Positions 18,859 through 29,485 of a stretch of DNA of 64,000 nucleotides are shown piece after piece. The notes below the pieces were generated by a model. The model did not search any database and was not told the DNA's origin. It worked only from the letters and a program-made list of their open reading frames with translations. Each line of letters starts with the position of its first letter. The first letter of the stretch is position 1. Position numbers and translations under genes: made by a program. The stretch comes from Alphaproteobacteria bacterium (GTDB lineage Bacteria; Pseudomonadota; Alphaproteobacteria; Rhizobiales; OSC116): the NCBI GenBank assembly GCA_002400495.2, contig NVQL02000076.1, positions 1-64,000 on the forward strand, read 5' to 3'.

Positions 18859-19871
18859 GTGATTTGTTGAAAAAGACTAATCTGGTTGGTGTGGCATCGG
18901 CGGCTTTATTGCTGAGTTTGATATTGATCATCCCTGCGAGCAGAGACGTGGCTTTTGGTTTTTGGGATGGAGTGGTTGGCGGCAGGAATCATTTTAACCT
19001 ATGGACAACGCTGAGCCGTGCGTCAATTATCATCGGCATGGCAATGGCTGCATTGGTGGCGTTTCGGGCGGGCTTGATAAATTTAGGCGGTGAGGGACAG
19101 CTGGTTTTGGGTGGGCTGGTTGCTGCATTGGTTGGTGTTTATGTGGATTTACCGCCAGTGTTATTGGCGGTTGTGGCGCTTGTCTCGGCAATGTTGGCGG
19201 CGGGGCTTTGGGCATTGCTAGCTGGTTGGCTTGACCGTGTGGTTGGTATGCCATTGCTGGTTGCCTCGTTATTATTAAACTATCCTGCGAATTATTTTGC
19301 TTCCTATTTGGTGTCTCATCCCTTGCGCGATGTGATGTCGGGCATATCGCAATCGCATAAAATTGACAAGGCGGCAAGGCTGCCGAGGTTTTCTGGCACT
19401 ATATTGGATTATGGTATTTTTATTGTGATCATTTTGGTGATTTTAATCGTATGGTTAGAGCGGAATTCGATATTTGGATATCGGCTTAGAATGCATGGTT
19501 ATTCGGCTAAATTTGCTGAAGTGTCGGGTTTTCCGAGCGGTAAGATATTTTATCAGGCTTTGTTTATCAGCGGGGCGATTGCGGGTTTGGTTGGGTTTTT
19601 GGTGGTGTTTGGGTTTTCGCAGCGCTATATCGATGGGATGCTGACGGTGCCACTTTATGCGTGGACGGGTATTGTTGCGGTTTTGCTGGCAGCGATAACG
19701 CCGTGGATAGTGCCGATAACGGGCTTGTTATTTGCCATTTTGGCAACTGGGGCAGGCGGCATGGAACGGGTTGCGGGTATTCCGCGCGAGGCATCGCAAA
19801 TTGTGCAGGGCATGATTATTTTATGGCTGGCGGCAACGGGTAAGCCGTTAAATTCAAAGGATGGACATTGA
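18855..19871 (+). CDS. ABC transporter permease
   Basis: Hydrophobic; MAMAALVAFRAGLINLGGEGQLVLGGLVAA typical of nucleoside-type BPD_transp_2 permeases; 4-bp overlaps with neighbours. Confidence 0.9.
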   Translation: MSDLLKKTNLVGVASAALLLSLILIIPASRDVAFGFWDGVVGGRNHFNLWTTLSRASIIIGMAMAALVAFRAGLINLGGEGQLVLGGLVAALVGVYVDLPPVLLAVVALVSAMLAAGLWALLAGWLDRVVGMPLLVASLLLNYPANYFASYLVSHPLRDVMSGISQSHKIDKAARLPRFSGTILDYGIFIVIILVILIVWLERNSIFGYRLRMHGYSAKFAEVSGFPSGKIFYQALFISGAIAGLVGFLVVFGFSQRYIDGMLTVPLYAWTGIVAVLLAAITPWIVPITGLLFAILATGAGGMERVAGIPREASQIVQGMIILWLAATGKPLNSKDGH

Positions 19872-20770
19872 ACATGATGCTTGATCCGACTTTTTTTGAT
19901 TCAATCGCTCGGTTTATCACGCCGCTTTTGCTGGCTGCGTTGGGCGGGGCGTTATGCGATAGGGCGGCGGTGTTTAACATTGCGCTCGAAGGCATGATGT
20001 TGATCGGGGCGTTTTTTGGCGTGGTTGGCTCTTATTATTTTGGCAGTTGGCAGGCTGGCTTATTGTTTGCCATTTTATCGGGCTTTGCTAGTGGTGTGGT
20101 GTTTTCGTGGTTTTCGATCTATCGCAAAGGTGATGATATTGTTGTCAGCATTGGTTTTAATATATTGGCATTGGGCTTGACGGTGTTTTTGCTGCGGTAT
20201 TTGTTCAATACGCGCGGGCAATTTGATGATCCTAATATTATTGGCGTGCCGCGCATTAGCATTCCGATTATTTCGGACATTCCTTATATTGGTAATTTAT
20301 TTGCTAACCAGTCCATCTTATTTTACTTCGCGATTATATTGGTGTTTCTGATTCAATTTCTATTATTCAGGCACAAATATGGGTTATATTTGCGGGCTGC
20401 TGGTGATAATATTATGGCGCTGCGCACTGCTGGTCTTTCGCCTGAGTTGATTCAAAGTGGGGCGGTGATTGCTTGCGGAATTTTATGCGCTTTGGCGGGG
20501 GCGCAATTGTCGATCTCGAGCGTGACATTATTTGCTGAGGGCATGAGCGCGGGGCGCGGGTGGATTGCCGTGGTGATCATTATGATGTGTGCGGGGCGGC
20601 CGTTGCTTATATTGCCTGCAGCGATATTTTTTGGCCTGTTGGACGCGATTGGTTTTCGCATTCAAGCTTTTGGTGTGCCGCAACAATTTACCGATTCATT
20701 GCCGTATGTTTTGGCCATATTCATCATGGCCATTGCGATTGGCCGAAGGCGTCGTAAGTTAAATAAATAA
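19868..20770 (+). CDS. ABC transporter permease
   Basis: LLLAALGGALCDRAAVFNIALEGMMLIGAFFGVVGSYYFGSW, GLSPELIQSGAVIACGILCALAGAQLSIS. Confidence 0.9.
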   Translation: MNMMLDPTFFDSIARFITPLLLAALGGALCDRAAVFNIALEGMMLIGAFFGVVGSYYFGSWQAGLLFAILSGFASGVVFSWFSIYRKGDDIVVSIGFNILALGLTVFLLRYLFNTRGQFDDPNIIGVPRISIPIISDIPYIGNLFANQSILFYFAIILVFLIQFLLFRHKYGLYLRAAGDNIMALRTAGLSPELIQSGAVIACGILCALAGAQLSISSVTLFAEGMSAGRGWIAVVIIMMCAGRPLLILPAAIFFGLLDAIGFRIQAFGVPQQFTDSLPYVLAIFIMAIAIGRRRRKLNK

Positions 20771-20798
20771 TTGATTTTATGGATGGGGGAAGATTTAC

Positions 20799-22121
20799 AT
20801 GACTGTATTTCCACAGGCAGCCGATATTTTAGTGCTTGGCGGTGAAATTTTAACCATGGATGGTAAATTTACTAGCTTTGAAGATGGGGCTATTGCGATA
20901 TCGGACAGTAAAATTGTTGCTGTTGGGCATCAGGTAGACGCTGCAAATTGCGAGGCTTGTGATACCATAAATGCCGAAGGTATGTTGGTGACGCCTGGCC
21001 TGGTCAACACCCATTGCCATGCAGCCATGACTTTGTTTCGTGGTTTGGCCGATGATGTGCCGTTGGATTTGTTTTTAAAAACCGTATGGGCAGCCGAAGC
21101 TGAACATGTCAATTATAACAATGTTTTTGCGGGGGCGACATTGGGCATTGCTGAAATGGCAATGGGCGGAATTACGCATTTTGTTGACATGTATATGGAA
21201 CCCGAAGCGACAATTGCAGCCTCACGGAAAGTTGGCATTAGTTTAACTTCTGGGCCGATATTTATGGGTATAAATTCGGTGTCTAGCGATGAATGGCAGG
21301 AACAGATGCGGGTTGCTGATGCTTATTTATCGATAGCCAAAGACAAGCCTGACGTGCAGAATATGATTATGCCGCATTCGAGTTATGCGCTGGATATGGC
21401 GCAGTTAAAAGACTTGGTTGCATTGGCGCAAAAATATGACATTCGGATGCACACTCATGGTGCGGAAGCGCCTTCGGAAATGAAATTGGTCGCGGCGCTG
21501 CATGATGGTGCGCGACCAATTGACGTGTTTGAAAGTGCGGGTGTTTTTGCGCAAGGTGGTACATTGATTGCGCATGCGGTGGATTTAACTGATGAAGAAA
21601 TTACACGTATGGCGGATTGTGGCGTTTCGGTTTCTCATTGCCCATTATCTAACAGCAAACTGGCTTCGGGCATGGCGCGGGTGAGGGATTTGCGCGCTGC
21701 TGGTGTGACTGTTTCGCTGGGTACTGATGGAGCGTCTAGTGGAAATGATCTTGATTTGTGGAAGGCCATGCGGCTGGCGAGTTTTGTGTCGGCATTGTTA
21801 ACCGAGCAGCCTGCGGTTTTGCCTGCGCGGGAAATATTTGCTATGGCGACACGTGAGGGTGCAAAAGCTCTCGGGCTTGAAGATGAATTTGGTACGCTTG
21901 AAGTTGGCAAACGTGCGGATATTATGATGATTGATATGTCGGCTTTGCATTTAACGCCTAGCTATGATCCATATTCGTCGCTGGTGTTTGCAGCTGGGCG
22001 TGAGGATGTTTGCCATGTGATTGCGAACGGTGCGCTAGTGGTCGAAAATAAGCAACTTATTGCCGATATTTCAAGCGAAATTATGCAGGTCAAAAGAGTT
22101 GCTGATCAGATATCGGTATAA
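20799..22121 (+). CDS. TRZ/ATZ-type amidohydrolase, MTA/SAH deaminase-like
   Basis: VTPGLVNTHCHAAMTLFRGLADDVPLDLFLKTVWAAE, THGAEAPSE, HAVDLTDEEI, VSHCPLSNSKLASGMARV, SLGTDGASSGNDLDLWKAMRLAS. Confidence 0.9.
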   Translation: MTVFPQAADILVLGGEILTMDGKFTSFEDGAIAISDSKIVAVGHQVDAANCEACDTINAEGMLVTPGLVNTHCHAAMTLFRGLADDVPLDLFLKTVWAAEAEHVNYNNVFAGATLGIAEMAMGGITHFVDMYMEPEATIAASRKVGISLTSGPIFMGINSVSSDEWQEQMRVADAYLSIAKDKPDVQNMIMPHSSYALDMAQLKDLVALAQKYDIRMHTHGAEAPSEMKLVAALHDGARPIDVFESAGVFAQGGTLIAHAVDLTDEEITRMADCGVSVSHCPLSNSKLASGMARVRDLRAAGVTVSLGTDGASSGNDLDLWKAMRLASFVSALLTEQPAVLPAREIFAMATREGAKALGLEDEFGTLEVGKRADIMMIDMSALHLTPSYDPYSSLVFAAGREDVCHVIANGALVVENKQLIADISSEIMQVKRVADQISV

Positions 22122-22152
22122 CCGTTGGGTGATGTTTATGGTGTTTTGAGGT

Positions 22153-22192
22153 GCCAAAACAATAGGTCAAGGGGGAGAATTATTGTTTTGGC
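22153..22192. terminator. Stem-loop between convergent genes
   Basis: GCCAAAACAATA (16-nt loop) TATTGTTTTGGC, 12-bp perfect stem. Confidence 0.55.
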
Positions 22193-22213
22193 TGTCGGGG
22201 GATGGAGTGTCTG

Positions 22214-24265
22214 TTAACGTAGACTGGCTTCGATATTACCGCCGTCAACAGTAAGAATATGGGCTGTCGTGCGCTCACTTTTGGCTAGCATCACAAAACC
22301 ATCAGCGACATGTTTGGCTTCTACTTCACGATGTAATAAATTACCAGCCATATAGGTTTTTGTGTCTACGCCGCGGGCTTTGGAGCGGGTTTCGATGAAT
22401 TCATCATCTAGTAAGCCCGAACGAATGCGATCGGCATTAATGCCATTAACACGTATGTTATTTTCGCCTAGCTCTAGCGCGAGTTGTTTGACTAAAAATA
22501 GGGTTGTGGCTTTTGGTAGCCCATAAGCACCAAAACCTTTGCCGGGGTTTACGGCTTGTTTGGAGACGTTAAATAATAATTGCCCGCCAAAATCTTGTGT
22601 TTGCAGTATTTTGGCGGTTTGTTGAGCGAGTTTGTGATGGCTGAAAAAGTTCAAATTGAAGCTAGACATTAGTGTTTCATCATCCATTTCAACCATGCTG
22701 CTCTGCCACGCAGCGCCTGCATTGCTGACCAAAATATCAACCCCACCAAAACGTTTTACGCACGCGGTCAATATATCATTTGCGGCATTTTCTTGGGTTA
22801 TATCGCAAACCATATGTGCGTGGTCTTGGCCAAAATCGGCCTGAACTTGTTTTAAAGCGGCTTCATCTCTATCTACCAGAAACAGGTTTGCGCCTTGGTC
22901 TTTAAATGCTTTTGCGCTGGCTACACCTATGGCACCCGCAGCGCCTGTTACGACGACAATTTTGCCGTTAAAAACTTTGGGTTTTGCGCTGCCTAATTTG
23001 GCTTGCTCGAGTGACCAATATTCCATTTCGAATAAATCTTTATCGCCAATTGGGTAAAAACCACCATTGGCTTGCGCCCATTGCATAACTTGGCAAGTTT
23101 GCTCGCCAATATCGGCGGCAATGCGGGCTGCGCTGGCGTTTGCGCCTATGCCTAAAATACCTAGGCCTGGAATCCACGCTAAGTTTGGCGTGGGGCATAG
23201 CATTGTTTTGCTGTCTGCGGAGAGTTTTACTTGTTGGTTGAAATAGGCTTTATATTGTTGAATGAATTCTGCAACGGCGGTTTGAATGCCAGCTTTGCCT
23301 TGTGCCAATATATCGGCGGTTAATAGCAAGGGATGGCCTTTGGTGCGAATGACGTGGTCAGGTGTTGCCACACCGCGTGTCGCCAATTCTGCAAGATCAT
23401 CACGCATTAAGAATGATAAGTTTTCGCTTGATGAGCGTAGGTCAAATATGGGAGCGGCACAGTCTGGATCTGCTGTATGTTTGGCAATTTCTGTCGATAA
23501 AACGCCACGTAGAATGGGTAATATTTCTGAGGCGATTTGGATTTTTTGTGGGGTTTTGATTTCGGGTTTGGTGTTTTTGGTTAGCCAATCCTCGACTAAA
23601 TTGACATGCTCGATCATTAAATCGTATGATTTCTTGGCGCTATTTGCAAAGGTGAAATGCCCATGATTAATAAGCATCATGCCTTCGATATCGGGGTTGG
23701 CATCAAATATATCTGCTGCGGTTTTGGAGAGTGAGAAACCCGGCATAATGTAAGGCACAAGGGCAACGCGATCGCCAAAGATTTGTTTGGTTATTTTCTC
23801 GACATCAGGGAGGTTTGCCAATGCTAACATCGAGGTTGCGTGGGTATGATCTACAAATTTATGGGGAATATAGGCGTGTAATAAGGTTTCGACTGAAGGG
23901 TTGGGTGATTTGCTATCTAATAAGTTTGAACGTTGGATATTGACCATATCCTCATCTGATAGAGTTTCTAAATTTCGCAAATTGGCTAATGGTGCCATAT
24001 TAACAGCGGGCAAGCCTGGGGCTTGGATGGTTTCTAAATCCCAACCGCTGCCTTTAACATGTAAAACCTTTATTGAGTTTCCAAAAATATCTGTCCGATC
24101 GACCTTAACCGAGGTATTCCCCCCACCATGCATGACGAGATCGGGGTTTTGCCCTAAAAGTTGAGATGTATAAACACGAAGTGCCAATTGTTGGTCTGCT
24201 GAATCTTCGCCCGCTTCAGTTAAAAATTGTTCTGCAATCTTTGTATTCCATAAATTTTCGACCAT
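22214..24265 (-). CDS. Bifunctional class II aldolase / short-chain dehydrogenase (RhaEW-like architecture)
   Basis: N-terminal aldolase class II (VMHGGGNTSVKV, DHTHATSMLAL, LINHGHFTF) plus C-terminal SDR (VVTGAAGAIGVASAKAF, YGLPKA, TVDGGNIEASLR). Confidence 0.9.
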   Translation of the reverse strand: MVENLWNTKIAEQFLTEAGEDSADQQLALRVYTSQLLGQNPDLVMHGGGNTSVKVDRTDIFGNSIKVLHVKGSGWDLETIQAPGLPAVNMAPLANLRNLETLSDEDMVNIQRSNLLDSKSPNPSVETLLHAYIPHKFVDHTHATSMLALANLPDVEKITKQIFGDRVALVPYIMPGFSLSKTAADIFDANPDIEGMMLINHGHFTFANSAKKSYDLMIEHVNLVEDWLTKNTKPEIKTPQKIQIASEILPILRGVLSTEIAKHTADPDCAAPIFDLRSSSENLSFLMRDDLAELATRGVATPDHVIRTKGHPLLLTADILAQGKAGIQTAVAEFIQQYKAYFNQQVKLSADSKTMLCPTPNLAWIPGLGILGIGANASAARIAADIGEQTCQVMQWAQANGGFYPIGDKDLFEMEYWSLEQAKLGSAKPKVFNGKIVVVTGAAGAIGVASAKAFKDQGANLFLVDRDEAALKQVQADFGQDHAHMVCDITQENAANDILTACVKRFGGVDILVSNAGAAWQSSMVEMDDETLMSSFNLNFFSHHKLAQQTAKILQTQDFGGQLLFNVSKQAVNPGKGFGAYGLPKATTLFLVKQLALELGENNIRVNGINADRIRSGLLDDEFIETRSKARGVDTKTYMAGNLLHREVEAKHVADGFVMLAKSERTTAHILTVDGGNIEASLR

Positions 24266-24301
24266 TATGACATTTCCTATATATAATTTACCATTACCTC
24301 T

Positions 24302-24332
24302 ATTTGACAAATATCAGATACACTTGTCAAAT
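24302..24332. promoter_or_regulatory. Perfect 9-bp inverted repeat in divergent aldolase/SorC promoter
   Basis: ATTTGACAA-atatcagatacac-TTGTCAAAT. Confidence 0.68.
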
Positions 24333-24433
24333 GAAAAATAATAATTTCATACTGATTCTATTGTTGAATATTTTTTTTGGTCGGTTTAAGCTTAATACAA
24401 GTATTTGCTGCAAAAAGGAGCATTGGGATTTAT

Positions 24434-25420
24434 ATGGCATCGATTAGTAAAAGGCGTTCATCAGGCCAAGTGAGTGGAGACGAAATAGTGGTTGAGACTG
24501 CTTGGCTCTACTATCATGACGAGCTGAACCAAACCGAGATTGCTAAAAAATTAGATGTCTCGCGGGCTACAGTGGTTAATTATTTGCAAGAAGCGCGAGA
24601 GAAGGGGTTTATACGCTTAACCTTATCTCCCAGTGTGTTTTCTGGGCATAAATTATCGCATATTTTGCGCAAACGTTTTGGCTTGAAGTCGGTTTTGATT
24701 ATTCCTGATGGGGACAAACAAGAAGCTCAAAAAAGTGAGCGTGTTGCCCGTGCTGCTGCTGAATGGTTGCCTGATTTATTGGAAGTTGGTGACACATTGG
24801 GTGTGGCTTGGGGGCAAACGTTATTTCAAGTTGCAGATAGCTTGGTGGCTTCACCCATTAAAGATTTAAAAGTTGTGCAATTGATCGGGTCGATGGCAAC
24901 GCCTTATGGGTTTGATGCTGAAATTGTATCTGCTAATTTGGCTTTAGGGTTGGGCGCGCAGTGTGTGAACTTGCATGCTCCTGCAGTTTTAACCAGTGTT
25001 GAACTGGCCAAACAGCTCAAAGCTGAGCCGATTATTTCTAAACAATTAGAAGCTTTGAAAGATTGCAATAAAGCGATTTTTGCAGCTGGTTCTTGCACCC
25101 CAGAAAGCCATGTGGTTAGCGGTGGCTTGGCGACGCAGAGTGACCTTAAATATTATATTTCAAAGGGCGCTGTTGGCGTGCTATGTGGGCAATTTATTGA
25201 TGGCAATGGCAAGGCTGTCGCAGGGCCGTTAGAAGAAAGAATAATCGGTGTAGAGCTTAAAAATTTGGTTGGGCTTGAAATGGGCTTGTTGGTGTCTGCA
25301 GGTGTTGACAAAGCAAGAGCTATGCTAGCGGTTATGAAGGGCGGCTACACAACCCACCTTGTGACCAATGCAACCACAGCGGCCAAGATTATTACCTTGG
25401 CCGATGAAGAAAATATCTGA
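24434..25420 (+). CDS. SorC family sugar-binding transcriptional regulator
   Basis: VVETAWLYYHDELNQTEIAKKLDVSRATVVNYLQEAREKGFIRLTL HTH; SorC effector domain. Confidence 0.92.
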   Translation: MASISKRRSSGQVSGDEIVVETAWLYYHDELNQTEIAKKLDVSRATVVNYLQEAREKGFIRLTLSPSVFSGHKLSHILRKRFGLKSVLIIPDGDKQEAQKSERVARAAAEWLPDLLEVGDTLGVAWGQTLFQVADSLVASPIKDLKVVQLIGSMATPYGFDAEIVSANLALGLGAQCVNLHAPAVLTSVELAKQLKAEPIISKQLEALKDCNKAIFAAGSCTPESHVVSGGLATQSDLKYYISKGAVGVLCGQFIDGNGKAVAGPLEERIIGVELKNLVGLEMGLLVSAGVDKARAMLAVMKGGYTTHLVTNATTAAKIITLADEENI

Positions 25421-25422
25421 AT

Positions 25423-26517
25423 TTAAGCATGCTCTGGAAATAGTTTTAGCATCGCTTCATTATTGGCTGCACATACGCCGCGTTCGGTGATTAAGCCCGT
25501 GATTAAGTTTGCTGGTGTTACATCAAACGCAGGGTTGCCGCCTGGTGTGCTATCTGGCGAAATTTGCACAGATGTTACTGTGCCATCTGCCAATTTACCA
25601 TATACATGCGTAACTTCTTTGCCTGTTCTCTCCTCAATGGGGATTTCTTTAATGCCATCATTAACCGTCCAGTCGATGGTGGGTGAGGGCAGAGCCACAT
25701 AGAATGGAACGTTATTGGCTTTTGCTGCGAGGGCTTTTAAATAGGTGCCAATTTTGTTGCACACATCGCCTTGCGCTGTGGTGCGGTCTGTGCCGACAAT
25801 CACCAAATCGACTTGCCCATGTTGCATCAAATGGCCGCCTGCATTATCGACTATTAAGGTATGTGGCACGCCATGGCCTGCCATTTCCCAACTGGTCAAT
25901 TGTGCGCCTTGGTTACGCGGGCGGGTTTCATCGACCCATATGTGAATGGGAATGCCAGCTTCTTGGGCATGATACATGGCCGAGGTTGCGGTGCCCCAAT
26001 CAACAGTTGCGAGCCAGCCAGCGTTGCAATGGGTGAGGATATTAATGGTTTCCCCCGGCTTTTTCTTGGCGGCAATCTCGCGAATGATAGCGAGGCCATT
26101 TTCGCCAATTTTTCGGTTAATTTCGACATCTTCATCGCAGATTTCTATGGCTAATTTATAGGCGGCTTCGAGGCGCTCGTTTGGGGCGAGGGGCAATAAG
26201 ACAGATTTTACACGGTCGAGCGCCCATCTTAGGTTGATGGCGGTCGGGCGAGTTTTGTTGAGCGCTTGCCAAGATTGTTCTACATATGCATCGCTCGTGT
26301 CTTCGGCCATGGCTAAAGCCATACCATATGCTGCGGTTGCGCCAATAAGTGGGGCGCCACGCACCAGCATGTCGGCAATGGCTATTTCGGCATCTTTGCG
26401 GCTGGTTAAATCTACGATTTTAAATTCGTGTGGCAATAAGCGTTGTTCAATTATTTTTACAGTGCGCCCATCATCATCAAGCCAGATTGATCTATAATGT
26501 TTGTCTTGTACTTTCAT
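25423..26517 (-). CDS. mtnA: S-methyl-5-thioribose-1-phosphate isomerase
   Basis: [81 protein letters not shown]. Confidence 0.95.
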   Translation of the reverse strand: MKVQDKHYRSIWLDDDGRTVKIIEQRLLPHEFKIVDLTSRKDAEIAIADMLVRGAPLIGATAAYGMALAMAEDTSDAYVEQSWQALNKTRPTAINLRWALDRVKSVLLPLAPNERLEAAYKLAIEICDEDVEINRKIGENGLAIIREIAAKKKPGETINILTHCNAGWLATVDWGTATSAMYHAQEAGIPIHIWVDETRPRNQGAQLTSWEMAGHGVPHTLIVDNAGGHLMQHGQVDLVIVGTDRTTAQGDVCNKIGTYLKALAAKANNVPFYVALPSPTIDWTVNDGIKEIPIEERTGKEVTHVYGKLADGTVTSVQISPDSTPGGNPAFDVTPANLITGLITERGVCAANNEAMLKLFPEHA

Positions 26518-27782
26518 AGCTTGCTGTCTTTCTCAATTTTTACGATAAATTGGTTGATATTGTCTATATTTTCAAATTTTTTGCTTTGAGTTATGAGCTT
26601 GCGCCCCATGGCGATGCAGTTTTTTTCGACATTGGCGCGCGCTTTAATGTCTTCAATTGTATCAATTTCCATAATGTGCGCGAGGCCGATGGTGCGCCTG
26701 ATCATCTCGGCACCCGCAAAGCCGATGGCGTCTTGCCAAATTGTGGTTAGCAGTTGGGTCAGAGCCTCGTCGCTAGCGTTTTGATGGCCTTGGTCTTTGA
26801 ATAATTTGTCTTCAAATAAAATACCATTGCGTTCTGTTTGCCAAAGGTTTGAAAATTCTTGGGTAAATGATATCCAAATTTTTTCGACTATTTTTAGAAT
26901 CCATTTGCGGTAATCATCACGATTGTCATCGGTAGTTTGATGACCTTGTTGCGCAAAATAGGCCATCCAAAAATTAGCGAGTAGCATGCCGACATCAAAA
27001 CCTATAGGACCGTAAGTGGCAAATTCGGGGTCAATTATCGACGTTTCATTTTGCGTGACCATGATTGATCCTGTATGCAAATCGCCATGCAGTAGGGTTT
27101 CATTTTGAGTGAAAAATTTAGCTTTTAGAATTTGAACGGCTATTTTTAATTCAACGTCTTTACGTAGATCGCTGACCACTGCGTCTAAAGCTGGGGAATT
27201 AATATTATTGCTGTCAGCATCGTAATAGGGGTCGGTAAATACCAGATCTTCAGTTATGTTGCAAAGGGCTACATTGTCGGAAAATATGGCTAAATCGGCC
27301 TTAAAAGCAGGAGCGGTCAGTGAGTAACTTGAGCCTCGAAATAACGTTTGAGCGCAGAATATACCCATATCATGCGCTAGGTTTTTGTGTTTTATGCCGT
27401 CTTTTAAGCTATGGCGTAAAATAACGTGTGGCTGCATAAATTGCATGACCAAAATAGCTTGTTTTTGGTTGAAATAATAAACCTCTGGAACCAAATTATT
27501 TGTGCGCTCTGCTTGACGCACTAAAGCCTCATGTTCAAAGAAAGCGCGCTTTAAAGTTAGTGGCCAGCTTTCGCCCACCACGCGGACATAGGGCAGTGCT
27601 TGTTTGACGATTAATTTGCCTTTTGGGCCTTGTACAATGAAAACTAAATTTAAATTGCCATCGCCAACTTCATTTGAAGTCCATAAATTAGGGTCGTCAC
27701 CAAGCCTTGCTTTTAGCGTGTTAATGTCGCCCAATCGGGTGCTAAGTGTTTCAATTGTTAACTCTTTATAGTCTTCCGACAT
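26514..27782 (-). CDS. mtnK: S-methyl-5-thioribose kinase
   Basis: [76 protein letters not shown]; 4-bp overlap with mtnA. Confidence 0.95.
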   Translation of the reverse strand: MSEDYKELTIETLSTRLGDINTLKARLGDDPNLWTSNEVGDGNLNLVFIVQGPKGKLIVKQALPYVRVVGESWPLTLKRAFFEHEALVRQAERTNNLVPEVYYFNQKQAILVMQFMQPHVILRHSLKDGIKHKNLAHDMGIFCAQTLFRGSSYSLTAPAFKADLAIFSDNVALCNITEDLVFTDPYYDADSNNINSPALDAVVSDLRKDVELKIAVQILKAKFFTQNETLLHGDLHTGSIMVTQNETSIIDPEFATYGPIGFDVGMLLANFWMAYFAQQGHQTTDDNRDDYRKWILKIVEKIWISFTQEFSNLWQTERNGILFEDKLFKDQGHQNASDEALTQLLTTIWQDAIGFAGAEMIRRTIGLAHIMEIDTIEDIKARANVEKNCIAMGRKLITQSKKFENIDNINQFIVKIEKDSKL

Positions 27783-27852
27783 TCAAAACTCCCTTTTATT
27801 GAATGTAATTGGTTTTGTTAGTTTCGCTTGATTTAGCAAGAGTGACAAAATT

Positions 27853-27888
27853 TATATCAATTGTCAATATGATTTGACATTTGATATA
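27853..27888. promoter_or_regulatory. Near-perfect palindrome between mtnK and the divergent sugar ABC operon; contains the shared CAAWTG-N10-TTGACA element
   Basis: TATATCAATTGTCAA-tatgat-TTGACATTTGATATA, arms match at 14 of 15 positions. Confidence 0.72.
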
Positions 27889-27931
27889 TTTTGCTTTTAA
27901 GTTAGGCGAAATAGAGGGACGATTAAACCGA

Positions 27932-29485
27932 ATGGGTAAAGTTAATTCATCGATAAAACTAACTGGGCTTGAAAAGAGTTTCGGCTCAAACCGTGTTCTA
28001 CGCGGCATAGATTTAGATATTCCTGCAGGGGAGGTCACCATTTTAATGGGCGCAAATGGTGCAGGAAAATCTACCTTGGTTAAAGTTATGTGCGGTGTGC
28101 ATAAGGCGGATTCTGGCACGATATATTTGGCGGGAGAAGAATTTAATCCACAGACACCCGCTGAGGCCATCAAGGCCGGCATCGTGACTGTGCATCAAAA
28201 TATTAATGATGGTGTGGTGCCTGATTTAGATGTTGCGTCTAACCTTATGTTGGACGTATTGGCGAACCCTCATAGTTCGGTTTTTTTATTGCCGTCGAAA
28301 ATTAGAAAATCGGCGAAACAAGCGGCCGAAAGGCTTGGGCTTGATTTGGATATGAGAGCGCCCGTACACAGCTTATCGCTTGCTGATAAACAGCTTGTTG
28401 CAATCACCCGCGCCATGGCTCATGAGCCTAATTTACTTATATTGGATGAACCAACTTCGTCGCTGTCTTTATCGGAAACCCAAAGATTATTTGAATTGCT
28501 AGATAGGCTGAAAGCGCGTGGTGTGGCGATATTATATATTTCTCATCGTATGTCAGACATTAAACGTATGGCAGACCGCATTGTTAGTATGCGAGATGGC
28601 GAAGTGAGTGGTGTGTTTGAAGGTGATGATTTAGATTATATCGGTGCGGTAAATGCCATGCTTGGGCGTAAAATAGCGGATGTTGATATACAGATTCCTG
28701 AAGTTGGTGCGCCCGTATTGGAGCTTGAAAATATTCAATTATTGCCTAGCTCGAAGCCATTTTCGTTGGCAGCGCATAAAAACGAAATTATTGTGATTAC
28801 AGGTTTGGTTGGCGTTGGGAAATCGCTACTTGCTTCGGTTTTATTTGGGCGCGAAGCTTTGTTCAAGGGTGAGATATCCTTGAATGGCCAAAAATACAAT
28901 CCTAAAAATATCACCGATGCGATTAATGAAGGGGTGTTTTTATGCGCCAAGGACCGTGGCACGAATGGCATCATTCCAGAATTTAATATCAGTCATAATA
29001 TATCACTGCCATTTTTATCGACATTATCGAAATTTGGCTTTATTGGCCGCGGCGCGGAACGAGGTTTTGCCAAAACCGCCATAAAAGATTTGGGCATTAT
29101 TTGCCAAGGTGAAGATGACAATATTGAAGAACTTTCTGGCGGTAATCAACAAAAGGTCATGGTGGCTAGATGGTTGATGAAAAGCTCAAAATTACTAATT
29201 TTAGATGAACCTTTCCAAGGTGTTGATATTGCAGCGCGGCGCGATATTGGCAATAAATTACGCGAAACCGCCAAGGATAGAGCGACGATTGTTTTTGTCA
29301 CAGAATTGGATGAGGCGCTTGAAATAGCCGATCGAATTTTTGTGATGTCAGAACATGGCGTGGTGGGCGAGCATAGAAATATGAATGCGGATGCTGATTT
29401 GATATTGGCGCAAGTTTTGGGTGATCAGGTTATGGATAAACGGATGAATAAGAATATTGGAATTAGTGAAGGAGCTGCCTTGTGA
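27932..29485 (+). CDS. Ribose-type sugar ABC transporter, tandem ATPase
   Basis: MGANGAGKSTLVKVMCG, LLILDEPTSSLS, LSGGNQQKVMVARWLMKSSKLLILDEPFQGVDI. Confidence 0.93.
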   Translation: MGKVNSSIKLTGLEKSFGSNRVLRGIDLDIPAGEVTILMGANGAGKSTLVKVMCGVHKADSGTIYLAGEEFNPQTPAEAIKAGIVTVHQNINDGVVPDLDVASNLMLDVLANPHSSVFLLPSKIRKSAKQAAERLGLDLDMRAPVHSLSLADKQLVAITRAMAHEPNLLILDEPTSSLSLSETQRLFELLDRLKARGVAILYISHRMSDIKRMADRIVSMRDGEVSGVFEGDDLDYIGAVNAMLGRKIADVDIQIPEVGAPVLELENIQLLPSSKPFSLAAHKNEIIVITGLVGVGKSLLASVLFGREALFKGEISLNGQKYNPKNITDAINEGVFLCAKDRGTNGIIPEFNISHNISLPFLSTLSKFGFIGRGAERGFAKTAIKDLGIICQGEDDNIEELSGGNQQKVMVARWLMKSSKLLILDEPFQGVDIAARRDIGNKLRETAKDRATIVFVTELDEALEIADRIFVMSEHGVVGEHRNMNADADLILAQVLGDQVMDKRMNKNIGISEGAAL

